Source: an uncultured Muribaculaceae bacterium
GTDB taxonomy: Bacteria; Bacteroidota; Bacteroidia; Bacteroidales; Muribaculaceae
DNA length: 64,000 nucleotides
Direction of reading: 5' to 3'
NCBI GenBank assembly: GCA_934661195.1
Contig: CAKUJD010000003.1
Location: 248,001-312,000, forward strand
The position numbers and the translations under genes are program-made. The notes beneath the pieces are model-generated. The model had not been told where the DNA came from. It saw only the letters and a list, made by a program, of their open reading frames with translations, and did no database searches. This document shows, in pieces, positions 1 through 8,648 of this stretch; within the stretch, counting starts at the first letter, position 1; every line of letters begins with the position of its first letter.

Positions 1-182
1 ATAAACGAGAGGTCTTTTGCAATTTGCGAGGCGTCGACGTTGATTTCCTTGGCAATCTGCGTCGACGACACGTATTCCACGTGGCGGTTGTCGAGCAGCC
101 GCACGTATGCCAGATACCATGGCAGCCGCCTGAGCGTGGGCTCGGGCAGAAGCCCTTTTGATGTATTTTTAATGTCAGCCAT
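1..182 (-). CDS. rex: Redox-sensing transcriptional repressor Rex, N-terminal part (runs off the window)
   Basis: Only the first 60 or so residues are inside the window. The translation from the ATG at 182 begins MADIKNTSKGLLPEPTLRRL and continues with PWYLAYVRLL and VSSTQIAKEINVDASQIAKD. This is the winged-helix DNA-binding domain of Rex, where the LPEPTLRRLPWYL and S-x-Q-I-A segments are characteristic. Rex family proteins bind DNA when NADH is low and repress fermentation and NADH-recycling genes. The NADH-binding Rossmann domain would lie to the left of base 1. A good promoter sits upstream at 266-296. It is on the same strand as the SusC/SusD genes, separated from them by a terminator, so it is probably its own unit. 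Confidence 0.9.
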   Translation of the reverse strand, partial: MADIKNTSKGLLPEPTLRRLPWYLAYVRLLDNRHVEYVSSTQIAKEINVDASQIAKDLSF

Positions 183-265
183 TCACACGTGTTTGGAATT
201 CCAGTTTTTCCTATTCACAGGCAGCAGCTGCGGCTTGAAAAGCGCTGATACCCACTGCCAATCTG

Positions 266-296
266 CAAATTTATAAAAAAATCCGCTTTTTTCCAA
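266..296 (-). promoter_or_regulatory. Putative Bacteroidetes promoter for rex
   Basis: Read on the minus strand, TAAATTTG (266-273) matches the -7 consensus TAnnTTTG. TTGG (293-296) lies 20 bp upstream and matches the -33 element. The predicted transcript start falls about 75-80 bases before the rex start codon. Confidence 0.55.
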
Positions 297-326
297 TACG
301 GCATTTTGCCAGTGCGGCAAAAAAAG

Positions 327-365
327 GCAGGGGCGCTTCCGTTTTTATCACAGAAGCGCCCCTGC
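327..365 (-). terminator. Terminator after the SusD gene
   Basis: Perfect 13-bp inverted arms (327-339 and 353-365, GCAGGGGCGCTTC and its complement) enclose a 13-base loop. On the minus strand the stem is followed by a run of T at 319-325. It separates the SusC/SusD operon from rex. Confidence 0.8.
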
Positions 366-411
366 GCGTTATTGTTCAGAATTTACTTTTCAGATGTGAG
401 TGTCGCTACAA

Positions 412-2115
412 TCACCAGCCTGGATTCTGCGAGCAGCCGCTGGCCTGCAGTTCATCGGTGGGCACGGGGAAGAAGTAGTACTTCTTGTCGAATGTGCGCA
501 CCTTAGATGTAACGGCCTTCACATAGCCACCGCTGAGCGTAAGTGCTGCGTCGAGGTGGGGAACCTGGCTCAGGTTGGCACCCTCGTTGATTGAAGGATA
601 CTTGTCGGAGTCGAGCTTGTCGAGCTGATGCCAGCGCACGAGGTCCCAATAGCGGTACCAGTTGTCGGTCATAAGCTCGCAGCGGCGGCAGCGGCGAATC
701 TCCCACAGGAGGTTGCTCACGTTCATGTTGTTGGCAGGATCGGCTGCCGGCGACAGAGTGAGGTCGGGCAGGCCGGCGCGGGCCTCAAGCTTGTTGATGG
801 TGTTGTTGAGGTCGTCCTGGCTGATGGTGCCGAGTTCGGCCTTGGCCTCAGCATAGTTGAGGTAGATCACAGCCAGCCAGTAGATGGGGGCGTCGGTGTA
901 GTTGGTGCCCGTGTTGCCGCGATAGTAGTAGTCGCAGAGGGGGGTGTCATACTTGCCGATGTTGTAGGCTGTGGACGACGTCATCATAGCATCGTTTGCG
1001 CTGTAGCCGCGCTTCCAGGCATGGCCCTTGAAGCAGAGCACAGAGTCGAGCAGCACGCCCAGACGCTTGTCGCGCACAGCGGTCATGTTGTTGATGGTGT
1101 AGATGGTGTCGCCATTCTTAATCACGGGCTTGGGCAGGTCGCTCTTGTCGAGTGTGGTGGTGGCCAGAGGCTTGCCGTCGAGGAAGAGGAACGACTCCAC
1201 AGCGTTGCGGGTGATGCCGTATTGCTGCGACGACGAACTTGTCCAGTCGACCGTTGAGTGATGCTGCACGTCCTTCTCATAGTTGCGGTAGAAAATGATT
1301 TCGTTGCTGCCGCTCAGGTCCACCGAATTGTAGATGGTGCCATATTTGCTTTCGAGCGTGTAGCCCATGCCCATAACGGCTTCAGAGGCCTTTACGCTCT
1401 CTTGCAGATACTTCTCGGCTCGGGTCTGATCGGGAGCCTTGCCGTTGTCTTGCTGAGTGCGGTATTTGCAGTATGTGCCCTCGTACAGGCAGATGTCGCT
1501 CTTCATGGCTTGGGCCATGGCGGGAGTGAACGAGTTCTTGTCCTTGCTTGCAGGCAGGTTGGCAATGGCGAAGTCGAGGTCGTTGAGCACGCTGTCCATC
1601 ACCACATCGCGGTCGGTGCGCTGCATCTTGGTCTCTTCGGTTTTGTTGGGGTCAAGCACCACTGTGTTGCGCCACTGCACGTCGCCATACATGCGCACCA
1701 GCTGGTAGTATTGCCAAGCGCGGTTGAGGCGCGCAATGGCTATATACTTGGTCTTGTTGGCCATCGAAGAGCTGGCCAGCATGGTGATTGCGTAGTTGGC
1801 GCGGCGCACTTCCTCGTGGCCGGTGCTCCAGTAGCTCGACGTCTGGGGCACAGAAGTGAAGGTCCAGTCTTCGAAATCGGCCCTTGCCTGGTCGTCGCTG
1901 AGGGTCTTGAAGTAATACCAGCCGCCACCAGTGCCGGTGCCATAGCCAGAATAGTCTTCAAAGAACGTGTTGCAGTAGCTCGACACCAGATTCTCGTTCT
2001 GCCAGAACTCGGGGTCGTTGATTGGGGTGTCGCGCGGAGACTTGTTAAGCATGTCGTTGCAGCTCGACAGCGCGAGCGCGGCCACCGTCAATGATAATAA
2101 TATTGTCTTTTTCAT
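412..2115 (-). CDS. SusD/RagB-family nutrient-binding lipoprotein
   Basis: A 567-residue surface lipoprotein. The signal peptide ends in the lipobox LSSC with the lipidated cysteine at residue 19, followed by NDMLNKSPRDTP, which is typical of the SusD N-terminus. Proteins of this family act as the lid of a SusC channel and capture glycans or peptides at the cell surface. The C-terminal part contains the family-typical AEA(K)AELG, IRRCRRCELMTDNWYRYWDLVRW and FFPVP(T)DEL segments. It lies 30 bases downstream of susC on the same strand and is followed by a strong terminator. No glycoside hydrolase, sulfatase or regulator is adjacent, so the substrate cannot be predicted. Confidence 0.95.
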   Translation of the reverse strand: MKKTILLSLTVAALALSSCNDMLNKSPRDTPINDPEFWQNENLVSSYCNTFFEDYSGYGTGTGGGWYYFKTLSDDQARADFEDWTFTSVPQTSSYWSTGHEEVRRANYAITMLASSSMANKTKYIAIARLNRAWQYYQLVRMYGDVQWRNTVVLDPNKTEETKMQRTDRDVVMDSVLNDLDFAIANLPASKDKNSFTPAMAQAMKSDICLYEGTYCKYRTQQDNGKAPDQTRAEKYLQESVKASEAVMGMGYTLESKYGTIYNSVDLSGSNEIIFYRNYEKDVQHHSTVDWTSSSSQQYGITRNAVESFLFLDGKPLATTTLDKSDLPKPVIKNGDTIYTINNMTAVRDKRLGVLLDSVLCFKGHAWKRGYSANDAMMTSSTAYNIGKYDTPLCDYYYRGNTGTNYTDAPIYWLAVIYLNYAEAKAELGTISQDDLNNTINKLEARAGLPDLTLSPAADPANNMNVSNLLWEIRRCRRCELMTDNWYRYWDLVRWHQLDKLDSDKYPSINEGANLSQVPHLDAALTLSGGYVKAVTSKVRTFDKKYYFFPVPTDELQASGCSQNPGW

Positions 2116-2145
2116 TTCTATAATTCTTTAGTGGTTCGGAAACAG

Positions 2146-5100
2146 TTAGAAAGTAACTTGGAGGCCAAACGACCAGCTGCGGGTGATGGGGTATGTGCGG
2201 CCCCAAGTGCCGTAAGAGAGAGCGCCCTGGCCTTCGTTCATTTCAGGATCGATGGGGAGGTCGCCGCTGCCCTTGTGCAGCAGGCACAGGTTGTTGACGC
2301 TTGCATAGAGGCGAAGCTTCTGGATGTAGGCCTTCTTGGTGAGAGCGGTGGGCAGAGTGTAGCCCAGAGTCACGTTCTTCAGACGCAGGTAAGACATGTC
2401 AACCAGGTACTTGCTCTGAGGATAGTAGTTGTAGCGGCCACCTTCGCCGGCAAGGCCGGCCACGTTGCCTGCAGGGTCGCTGCCCGGATACAGAACCGGG
2501 AAGTCGGCACCTTGGCTGATGTTGCTCTTGGTCACAGTGAATGCGCCAGTGGTCTGGTCGATGTTGTATTCAAACTCGTTGAAGTTGGTCTGGTTGGCAT
2601 AGATAGCCAAGTCGCTTTCGCGCATTTCGGGGAACACCATCGACGACAGTGTCCACATGTCGCGCTTGCCCACGCCCTGGAAGAAGAGGTCGAGGTCGAA
2701 GCCCTTGTAGGCGCCACCCAGGTGGAAGCTGTATTCGTAGCGCGGTGTGGTGTTGCCAATCACCTTAAGGTCGCCATGGTTTTCAAGAGTGCCGTCGCCG
2801 CCATCGATTTTGCCGTTGCCATCGAGGTCCTTATACTTTATGTCACCGGGGCCGTAGATAAATGCGCCAGTTTGAATGCCAGTCTGATCGGCAACGCCGT
2901 CCTTGTATTTCCAGCCTGTGAGCACATAGCCGGTGCCCTTCTTTTCGATGATGGGGCCGTTGAAGTCGGCTTCGGTGAAGTAGCGGTCGGTTTCAAATCC
3001 CCAGATGTCGCCCCAGTTCATGCCTTCGTAGGCGTAAGAGGGATCGTTGGGATGGCCGATGAGGTTGCTGCTTGTGGTCCACTTGGTGACCTTAGCCTTG
3101 GCATCGCCAATGCTGAAGGTGAGGTATGCGCTCAGGTCGCTTGTGAACTGGCGGCGCAGGTTCAGGTTAAGTTCCCAACCGCGAGAGCGGAGCGAACCGG
3201 CGTTGGTGTAAGGCGAAGTGGCGCCTACACTCGGAGCGACGGCAGTGCCGGGGGCAAGCATGTCGCGGGTGTCGCGCTGATACCAGTCGAAGCCCAGAGT
3301 GATCTGGTCGTTGAGGAAGCCAAGGTCAAGGCCGACGTCAGTGGTGCGGATGCGCTCCCATGTGAGCGACGGCGATACCCATGTGGGCATATCGAGTTCG
3401 GTGACTTTGCCGTTAGAGCTGTTGAGCCAGTGCACATAGCCCTTGCTGATGGTTTCAATCTTAGAGAGGAACATCCAGTCGCCCACGGCCTCGTTGCCAA
3501 TTTCGCCGTAAGACAGACGCAGCTTACCGTTGTCAACGATGTCGCGCAGCTTGTCCCAATATGCTTCCTGGCTGAAGCGGTAGCCCACAGAGAACGAGGG
3601 GAAGAATGCCCACTTGTTGCCTTCGGGGAAGCGCGATGAGCCGTCGTAGCGGCCGTTGAGCTCGAGCAGGTAGATGCCCTTGTAGTCGTAGTTGATGCGG
3701 CCAAAGTAGCCGGCCGAGGCGCGGTCTTGAGTGTTTGAGTTGATTACCCACTTCTTCTCGTCGCCATATGTGAGGTTGAGCTCGGGCATAGTCTCGGAAT
3801 AGAGTTCGGGACGCTGAGCATAGAAGTAGTCGTAATACATGTCCTCGCCGTTGATACCCAGCATCACACCCAGGTTGTGCACGTCGTTGAACGTCTTGTT
3901 GTAGTTGAGGTAGGCATTGGCCGTCCACATGTTGCGCTTGCTGTTGTCGCGCCAAGTGTCGGTGGCCGACTTGTTGACGATGTAGCCCGGAGTTGTGCCG
4001 TTCCAGTTCATGCCATACACGCTGTTGTCGGCCGAGCTGCTGTTCATGTTCTGAATCTCGTAGGTAAAGTCGGCGTTAAACGTGAGGTCCTTGGTGATGT
4101 TGGCCTTCAAGTAGGCATTCAGGCGCAGCTGGTCGCGCACCACCACCTTGCGTGCAGCCTGCTTCTGCATGGCCACCACGCGGAAGTCGTTGCCGTCGAT
4201 GGTGCCCGAGGGGATGAAGAATGAGCCCCAGCGCCACAGATACTGATAGATGTTGCTGTATGAGTCGGCGCGCGAGAAGTGGCGGCGTGTGAAGTTGATG
4301 CGTGTGCCCACGGTCAGCCAGTCGGTGATGTCGGTCTGCACATTGGCGTTGGCGCTATACTTTTTGCGCTTGCCGGGGTTGAACTTCATGATGTCTTCCT
4401 TCGAGTCGTAGTTAAACGAGGTGAAGAAAGTGGTGCGGCCGCTTGAGCCCTGCACCGAGAGGTTGTGGCTCTGCGACGGAGCGGCGTTCTGGTACCAGAT
4501 GTCGCGGATGTCGAAGTCGGCGTAGTACAGCGGCTTGCCGTTGAGGAAGCGGTAGTCGCCCACGTTGTTTTCATCTACATAGGGGCGCATTTCGCCATAT
4601 TTCAGTTTCTTGCCGCCGTTCTGCTCTTTCCATTTCTGGGCATAGGGCAGCAGATCGTCGAACTGCATACCGAAGAGCTCCACGGCATCGCCGCCGGCGC
4701 GCTTCTTGGCAGTGATGGCTGCCTGCAGCTGGGTGGGCACGTCGGGGAAGTCGGGCAGGTAGGTGGAGTTGTCCCAAGCAAAGTTGTTGCTGTAGTTCAC
4801 CGAAACCTTCTCGCCCTTCTTGCCGCTCTTGGTGGTGATGAGGATCACACCGAATGCGGCACGCGTACCATAGATCGACGATGAGGCGGCATCCTTGAGC
4901 ACGCTGATGCTGGCGATGTCGCTGCTGTTGACCATCGAGAGGTCGTCGACCGGAACGCCGTCGACCACGATGAGCGGGTTGCTCTTCTGGCCATTGCTGA
5001 GGGTACCCAAGCCGCGGATAGAGATCGACGGCTCGGAGTTGATGTCACCACTTGAATTAAGAATTGTGAGGCCGGGCACCGCACCCTGCAGTGCTTTGGT

Positions 5101-5544
5101 CACATCCTGCTCGGGACGGCCCTGCATGGTTTTGCCCAGGTCGACGGTGGCAACGGCGCCGGTGAGGTTCACCTTCTTTTGCTGGCCGTAGCCCACCACC
5201 ACCACTTCGTCGAGCAGTGCGTTGTCCTCCTTAAGGGCTATCTTCATGCCATTGGCTGCCTTCAGCGTCTGGCTCTTGTAGCCCACATAGCTCACTTGCA
5301 GGCGAGCGCCTGCGCCCACCTTGAGCGAGAAGTTGCCGTCGATGTCGGTGGCAGTGCCGCGGGTGGTACCTATCTCCTGGATGCTGGCACCGATGACGGG
5401 CTGGCCCTTTTCATCGACGACAGTACCCTTAACGATGCCCGCCGTGGCGGTCATCTCCTGTGGTGCGGGGGCAGCATAAGCGTATGTGCCACTCGTGCCA
5501 CATGCCAGAAAGAGTGCTCCTAAAAAAGCTAACTGTTTCTTCAT
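2146..5544 (-). CDS. SusC/RagA-family TonB-dependent outer-membrane transporter
   Basis: A 1132-residue protein with a signal peptide (MKKQLAFLGALFLACG...). It is followed by a carboxypeptidase-regulatory-like domain (about residues 37-110, GTVVDEKGQPVIGASIQEIG). The TonB box region EVVVVGYGQQKK comes next, then a plug domain (SIRGLGTLS, NPLIVVDGVPVDD, DAASSSIYGTRAAFGVILITTK). The rest is a 22-strand-type barrel ending in FGLQVTF with the usual terminal Phe. It forms the energy-dependent channel that works with the SusD lipoprotein encoded just downstream. The long leader (5545 to about 5735) suggests post-transcriptional or distant promoter control. No sigma/anti-sigma or hybrid two-component gene lies nearby. 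Confidence 0.95.
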   Translation of the reverse strand: MKKQLAFLGALFLACGTSGTYAYAAPAPQEMTATAGIVKGTVVDEKGQPVIGASIQEIGTTRGTATDIDGNFSLKVGAGARLQVSYVGYKSQTLKAANGMKIALKEDNALLDEVVVVGYGQQKKVNLTGAVATVDLGKTMQGRPEQDVTKALQGAVPGLTILNSSGDINSEPSISIRGLGTLSNGQKSNPLIVVDGVPVDDLSMVNSSDIASISVLKDAASSSIYGTRAAFGVILITTKSGKKGEKVSVNYSNNFAWDNSTYLPDFPDVPTQLQAAITAKKRAGGDAVELFGMQFDDLLPYAQKWKEQNGGKKLKYGEMRPYVDENNVGDYRFLNGKPLYYADFDIRDIWYQNAAPSQSHNLSVQGSSGRTTFFTSFNYDSKEDIMKFNPGKRKKYSANANVQTDITDWLTVGTRINFTRRHFSRADSYSNIYQYLWRWGSFFIPSGTIDGNDFRVVAMQKQAARKVVVRDQLRLNAYLKANITKDLTFNADFTYEIQNMNSSSADNSVYGMNWNGTTPGYIVNKSATDTWRDNSKRNMWTANAYLNYNKTFNDVHNLGVMLGINGEDMYYDYFYAQRPELYSETMPELNLTYGDEKKWVINSNTQDRASAGYFGRINYDYKGIYLLELNGRYDGSSRFPEGNKWAFFPSFSVGYRFSQEAYWDKLRDIVDNGKLRLSYGEIGNEAVGDWMFLSKIETISKGYVHWLNSSNGKVTELDMPTWVSPSLTWERIRTTDVGLDLGFLNDQITLGFDWYQRDTRDMLAPGTAVAPSVGATSPYTNAGSLRSRGWELNLNLRRQFTSDLSAYLTFSIGDAKAKVTKWTTSSNLIGHPNDPSYAYEGMNWGDIWGFETDRYFTEADFNGPIIEKKGTGYVLTGWKYKDGVADQTGIQTGAFIYGPGDIKYKDLDGNGKIDGGDGTLENHGDLKVIGNTTPRYEYSFHLGGAYKGFDLDLFFQGVGKRDMWTLSSMVFPEMRESDLAIYANQTNFNEFEYNIDQTTGAFTVTKSNISQGADFPVLYPGSDPAGNVAGLAGEGGRYNYYPQSKYLVDMSYLRLKNVTLGYTLPTALTKKAYIQKLRLYASVNNLCLLHKGSGDLPIDPEMNEGQGALSYGTWGRTYPITRSWSFGLQVTF

Positions 5545-5734
5545 AAGCGTGCTTGTTGTTGTTTAATGTTAAACTTTAGTTGATTAATTCGTTGTTCAGT
5601 TCTGTGCTTGTTGGTCGCCAGCAGATGACAGACGACTTGCGCCACCTGATTTTTCAATGTCAATCTGCTTGCCACTGGCCAATCGAAATAACACACAAAA
5701 TAAGCGACTTTAATTTAATTATCCAAATTAAAAA

Positions 5735-5742
5735 CAAATTTA
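5735..5742 (-). promoter_or_regulatory. Possible -7 element of the susC promoter
   Basis: On the minus strand TAAATTTG matches TAnnTTTG. No good -33 element is seen at the normal 19-21 bp distance, so the call is tentative. If real, the susC leader is about 185 bases. Confidence 0.35.
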
Positions 5743-5840
5743 TCGGCGTTTTTAGAATGTTAACGTAACTCACAAACAGGCAAAGTGTTAAAAATATGTT
5801 TTGCAGCATATTTTTAACTATGGCAGCACCCTACCCCCAG

Positions 5841-5890
5841 AAAAAAAACGGACAGCCGCCTCACAACGGTGTGTCGGTGAGGCGGCTGCC
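5841..5890 (-). terminator. Terminator after ispF
   Basis: Arms CAGCCGCCTCAC (5853-5864) and GTGAGGCGGCTG (5877-5888) form a perfect 12-bp stem. On the minus strand it is followed by a run of eight T (5841-5848). It lies 22 bases past the ispF stop codon. Confidence 0.8.
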
Positions 5891-5910
5891 CGCATTATGC
5901 GGTGATTACT

Positions 5911-6384
5911 TTACTTCTCGTTGATGAGGGCTACGGCATAGGCGGCTATGCCCTCGCCACGGCCCGTGTAGCCAAGGCGCTCGGTGGTGGTGGCCTTTAT
6001 CGACACCTGACCCTCGGCGCACCCCATGCACTTGGCCAGCTCGCGCTGCATGGCAGGGATGTGGGGGTTGATTTTGGGCTGCTCGGCGCAGATGGTGATG
6101 TCGCAGTTGCCCAGGGTGTAGCCTTCGGCATCGATGAGGCGCATCACTTCGGCCAGCAGACGGCGGCTGTCGATGCCTTTATAGCGCGGGTCGGTGTCGG
6201 GGAAGTGATAGCCGATGTCGCGCAGACAGGCTGCTCCAAGCAAGGCGTCGCACAGGGCGTGTATGGCCACGTCGGCATCGCTGTGTCCCAGCAGCCCCAG
6301 TGTGTGGGGAATGTACACTCCGCCCAGCCACAGCTCGCGGCCGGGCACCAGGCGGTGCACGTCAAATCCCATTCCTATTTTCAT
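5911..6384 (-). CDS. ispF: 2-C-methyl-D-erythritol 2,4-cyclodiphosphate synthase
   Basis: Enzyme of the non-mevalonate (MEP) isoprenoid pathway. It cyclises CDP-methylerythritol phosphate to methylerythritol cyclodiphosphate with release of CMP. The 157-residue product has the family's usual length and starts [12 protein letters not shown]. The metal-binding D-x-H is D8/H10. [30 protein letters not shown] and the C-terminal [20 protein letters not shown] are diagnostic. An upstream in-frame ATG at 6420 would add 12 residues, but [10 protein letters not shown] is the conserved family start, so 6384 is chosen. It follows porV on the same strand and may share its transcript. Confidence 0.96.
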   Translation of the reverse strand: MKIGMGFDVHRLVPGRELWLGGVYIPHTLGLLGHSDADVAIHALCDALLGAACLRDIGYHFPDTDPRYKGIDSRRLLAEVMRLIDAEGYTLGNCDITICAEQPKINPHIPAMQRELAKCMGCAEGQVSIKATTTERLGYTGRGEGIAAYAVALINEK

Positions 6385-6416
6385 AATGTTGAATGTTGAA
6401 TGTTTAATTCCCAAAA

Positions 6417-7610
6417 TCACTTGCCGCCGAAGAGGCCCTTAAGGCCGTCCATGTCAAACGACAGGGTGAAGCGGAGGGTCTGGTCGAGGGGGCTGTTTTG
6501 CGCGGTGGCAATCATATAGGCGGCGTCGAGGCGCAGCACGTTGAGCGCGAAGCCTGCGCCAAGGCCAAAGTACTGGCGGTTGCCCTTATACTTGTTTTCG
6601 TGATAGTAACCCGCGCGGAGGAAGAACTGCTGGTTGTAGGCATACTCGGCGCCAATTGAGTAGGTGATTTCGCGCAACTCCTCCTTGAATCCGCCGGGGG
6701 CATCGTTGAACGACTTGAAGATGCCTGAAATCGACGACTCGTCTTTCCACTTTTGCAGGGCGTCTTCATACTCCTGCTGGTTTTCGTAGTCGGCCAGGCG
6801 CGGCTTCACGGGCACCAGGAGCTTGTTGGCATCGATGGCAAACGTGAGGTTGTGATAGTCGGCCAGCGGGAAGGTGAAGGCGGTGCCTATGCGCAGGTTG
6901 GTGGGCAGGAAGGCGGGGTCGTTGCCACCATTGTAGCTCACCTTAGAGCCGATGTTGCTTATGTTCCAGCCCCACGACCACTGGCACTCGTTGCGGCCAA
7001 TCACGGGATAGGTGGTGAAATAGCCCGAGATGTCGGCGGCAAACGCCGAAGCGCCGCTGCTCTGGTCCTGAAGCGACATTTCGCTGTAGCCAAGGTCGCT
7101 GTAGATGTAGCGCAGGGCCACACCCATCGAGAACTTCTCGCTTAGCTTGCGCGAGTAGCCCACATCGACCGACATTTCAAACGGGTTGACGCTCGACAGC
7201 TTGTTGCCCTGGTCGTCGGTGTTGCTGATTTCGCCCAGCGAGAAGTAGCGCAGCGAGGCACTCACGGCCTGATTGTCGCCGCTGCCTATTTTCCAGTAGC
7301 CCGACAGGTTGGCCAAAAAGATATCGTTCACAATTTTGCGCAGCCACGGAGTGTAGGACAGCGACACGCCGGCGCCGCTGTAGGCGAAGGCATATTTCGA
7401 CGGGTTCCAGAACTGTGAATTGACGTCGGGGTCGGTGGCCACACCCAAGTCGCCCATCGAGGCTCCGCGGGCATCGGGGGTGATGCTCATCGACGTCACA
7501 CCGGTGGTGATGGGGTTGAACTCATTGTTCTTTATGTCGTCGTCGGCGCTGGCGCTGAGCGGCACAGCCAGCATGGCGGCTGCGAGTAGTGAATATGCTA
7601 AAATCTTCAT
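6417..7610 (-). CDS. porV: Type IX secretion system outer-membrane protein PorV (LptO)
   Basis: A 397-residue outer-membrane barrel protein with a signal peptide ([22 protein letters not shown]). The start of the mature protein ([31 protein letters not shown]) is the conserved N-terminus of PorV. In characterised Bacteroidetes, PorV shuttles type IX cargo from the SprA translocon to the PorU sortase, which removes the C-terminal signal and attaches the cargo to the surface. Strands and the C-terminal [16 protein letters not shown] fit a FadL-like barrel. PorU itself is not in the window. Its presence agrees with the secreted proteins at 34499, 37644 and 59416 that carry sorting-domain-like C-termini. 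Confidence 0.9.
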   Translation of the reverse strand: MKILAYSLLAAAMLAVPLSASADDDIKNNEFNPITTGVTSMSITPDARGASMGDLGVATDPDVNSQFWNPSKYAFAYSGAGVSLSYTPWLRKIVNDIFLANLSGYWKIGSGDNQAVSASLRYFSLGEISNTDDQGNKLSSVNPFEMSVDVGYSRKLSEKFSMGVALRYIYSDLGYSEMSLQDQSSGASAFAADISGYFTTYPVIGRNECQWSWGWNISNIGSKVSYNGGNDPAFLPTNLRIGTAFTFPLADYHNLTFAIDANKLLVPVKPRLADYENQQEYEDALQKWKDESSISGIFKSFNDAPGGFKEELREITYSIGAEYAYNQQFFLRAGYYHENKYKGNRQYFGLGAGFALNVLRLDAAYMIATAQNSPLDQTLRFTLSFDMDGLKGLFGGK

Positions 7611-7732
7611 GCAGTAAAATCAAATATTACATTGCTATACAACAATAAGAACTGAAAATATTGCCTTTTATTGTGCCAACGGGCAAGTTTGTGCCAAATT
7701 AATTGCAGCACCCGGCATCTGAACAAAGCAAG

Positions 7733-7760
7733 CGCGGCCGCCCATGAGTGGACGGCCGCG
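7733..7760 (-). terminator. Possible terminator after the Bax-inhibitor-like gene
   Basis: Arms CGCGGCCG (7733-7740) and CGGCCGCG (7753-7760) pair perfectly around a 12-base loop, 28 bases past the stop codon of the gene at 7788. There is no long T run, so terminator activity is uncertain. Confidence 0.4.
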
Positions 7761-7787
7761 TGTGCCTATAGTTGCCTTAAATGCGCA

Positions 7788-8534
7788 TCAGCTGCGGTTT
7801 GAGCCGAATATGCGCAGCAGGTAGATGAACAAGTTGATGAAGTCGAGGTAGAGGCTGAGCGCACCCATTGTGGCAAGCTTGCCCACCTGGCTGGGGTCGC
7901 TCTCCATGGCCCACTGCTTAATCTTCTGGGTGTCCCATGCGGTGAGGCCAATGAAGATTGCCACGCCTGCCAGGCTGATGCACCAGTCAAGGGTGGAACT
8001 GCCCATGAACACGTTGACAATCGAGGCCACAATGAGGCCAATGAGCGCCATAAACAGGAATGTGCCCATCTTAGTGAGGTCTTGACGGGTGACGAAGCCG
8101 AAGATGCTCATTGCGGCAAACACGGCTGCGGTGATGCCGAACGTGAGCACTATGGAGTCGGGCGAAAACACCACGAATATGGCCGAGAACACCACGCCGT
8201 TAAGCACCGAATAGAGGTAGAACAATATGGTGGCCGTGGCGTTGCTGAGGCGGTTGATGGCGCCCGAGAGCACAATCACCACTGCAAGCTCGGCTATGAT
8301 TAGGCCAAAAAAGATGACCTTGTTTGAGAATATAGCCGAAAACAGGGCTTCGTTGCCAGCCAGCATTAATGCCGACAGGGCAGTCACAAGCAGTCCGAGG
8401 AACATTTTCACATACACGCGGCGCATTACGCGCGACACGTAGGAGCTCATGGTCAGCTCGTCTTCAAACACGGCCGCACGGCTGTTGAGGCCCTGCATGC
8501 GGCCCGAGTTAAAATCGTTGTTGTTCATAATCAT
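7788..8534 (-). CDS. Bax inhibitor-1 / YccA family membrane protein
   Basis: A 248-residue integral membrane protein with a cytosolic N-terminal tail and about seven transmembrane segments. It contains FVTRQDLTKMGTFLFMALIG, and the C-terminal LTAWDTQKIKQW is the signature of the BI-1/UPF0005 family. It ends in GALSLYLDFINLFIYLLRIFG, where the conserved Asp/Asn positions are thought to form the pH-sensitive calcium-leak site in the solved bacterial homologue. The physiological role in Bacteroidetes is unclear. It is flanked by argS and porV and appears to be a single gene. Confidence 0.93.
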   Translation of the reverse strand: MIMNNNDFNSGRMQGLNSRAAVFEDELTMSSYVSRVMRRVYVKMFLGLLVTALSALMLAGNEALFSAIFSNKVIFFGLIIAELAVVIVLSGAINRLSNATATILFYLYSVLNGVVFSAIFVVFSPDSIVLTFGITAAVFAAMSIFGFVTRQDLTKMGTFLFMALIGLIVASIVNVFMGSSTLDWCISLAGVAIFIGLTAWDTQKIKQWAMESDPSQVGKLATMGALSLYLDFINLFIYLLRIFGSNRS

Positions 8535-8648
8535 TATCTTTTTTAGTCAGTTAATACTTTCATATTAGGCAATTGCAACAACCGTGCCACGCGGGTGCGG
8601 CGGGCTGTTCCAAATGTCAGCATGTGTGGGCCTCTGCCCTACCACTCC

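Larger units (their letters stand above)
5545..5910. other. Intergenic region between susC and ispF (366 bp)
   Basis: No credible coding sequence. It holds the ispF terminator at its right end, a possible susC promoter near 5735, and an AT-rich susC leader of nearly 190 bases. Confidence 0.7.

Noticed and set aside
628..2094. Long plus-strand open frames opposite susD (and similar ones opposite susC, argS, gldE and others)
   Set aside because: They are codon-phase shadows on the strand opposite high-GC genes. The translations are Val/Ala/His-rich with no domain, start or promoter support.
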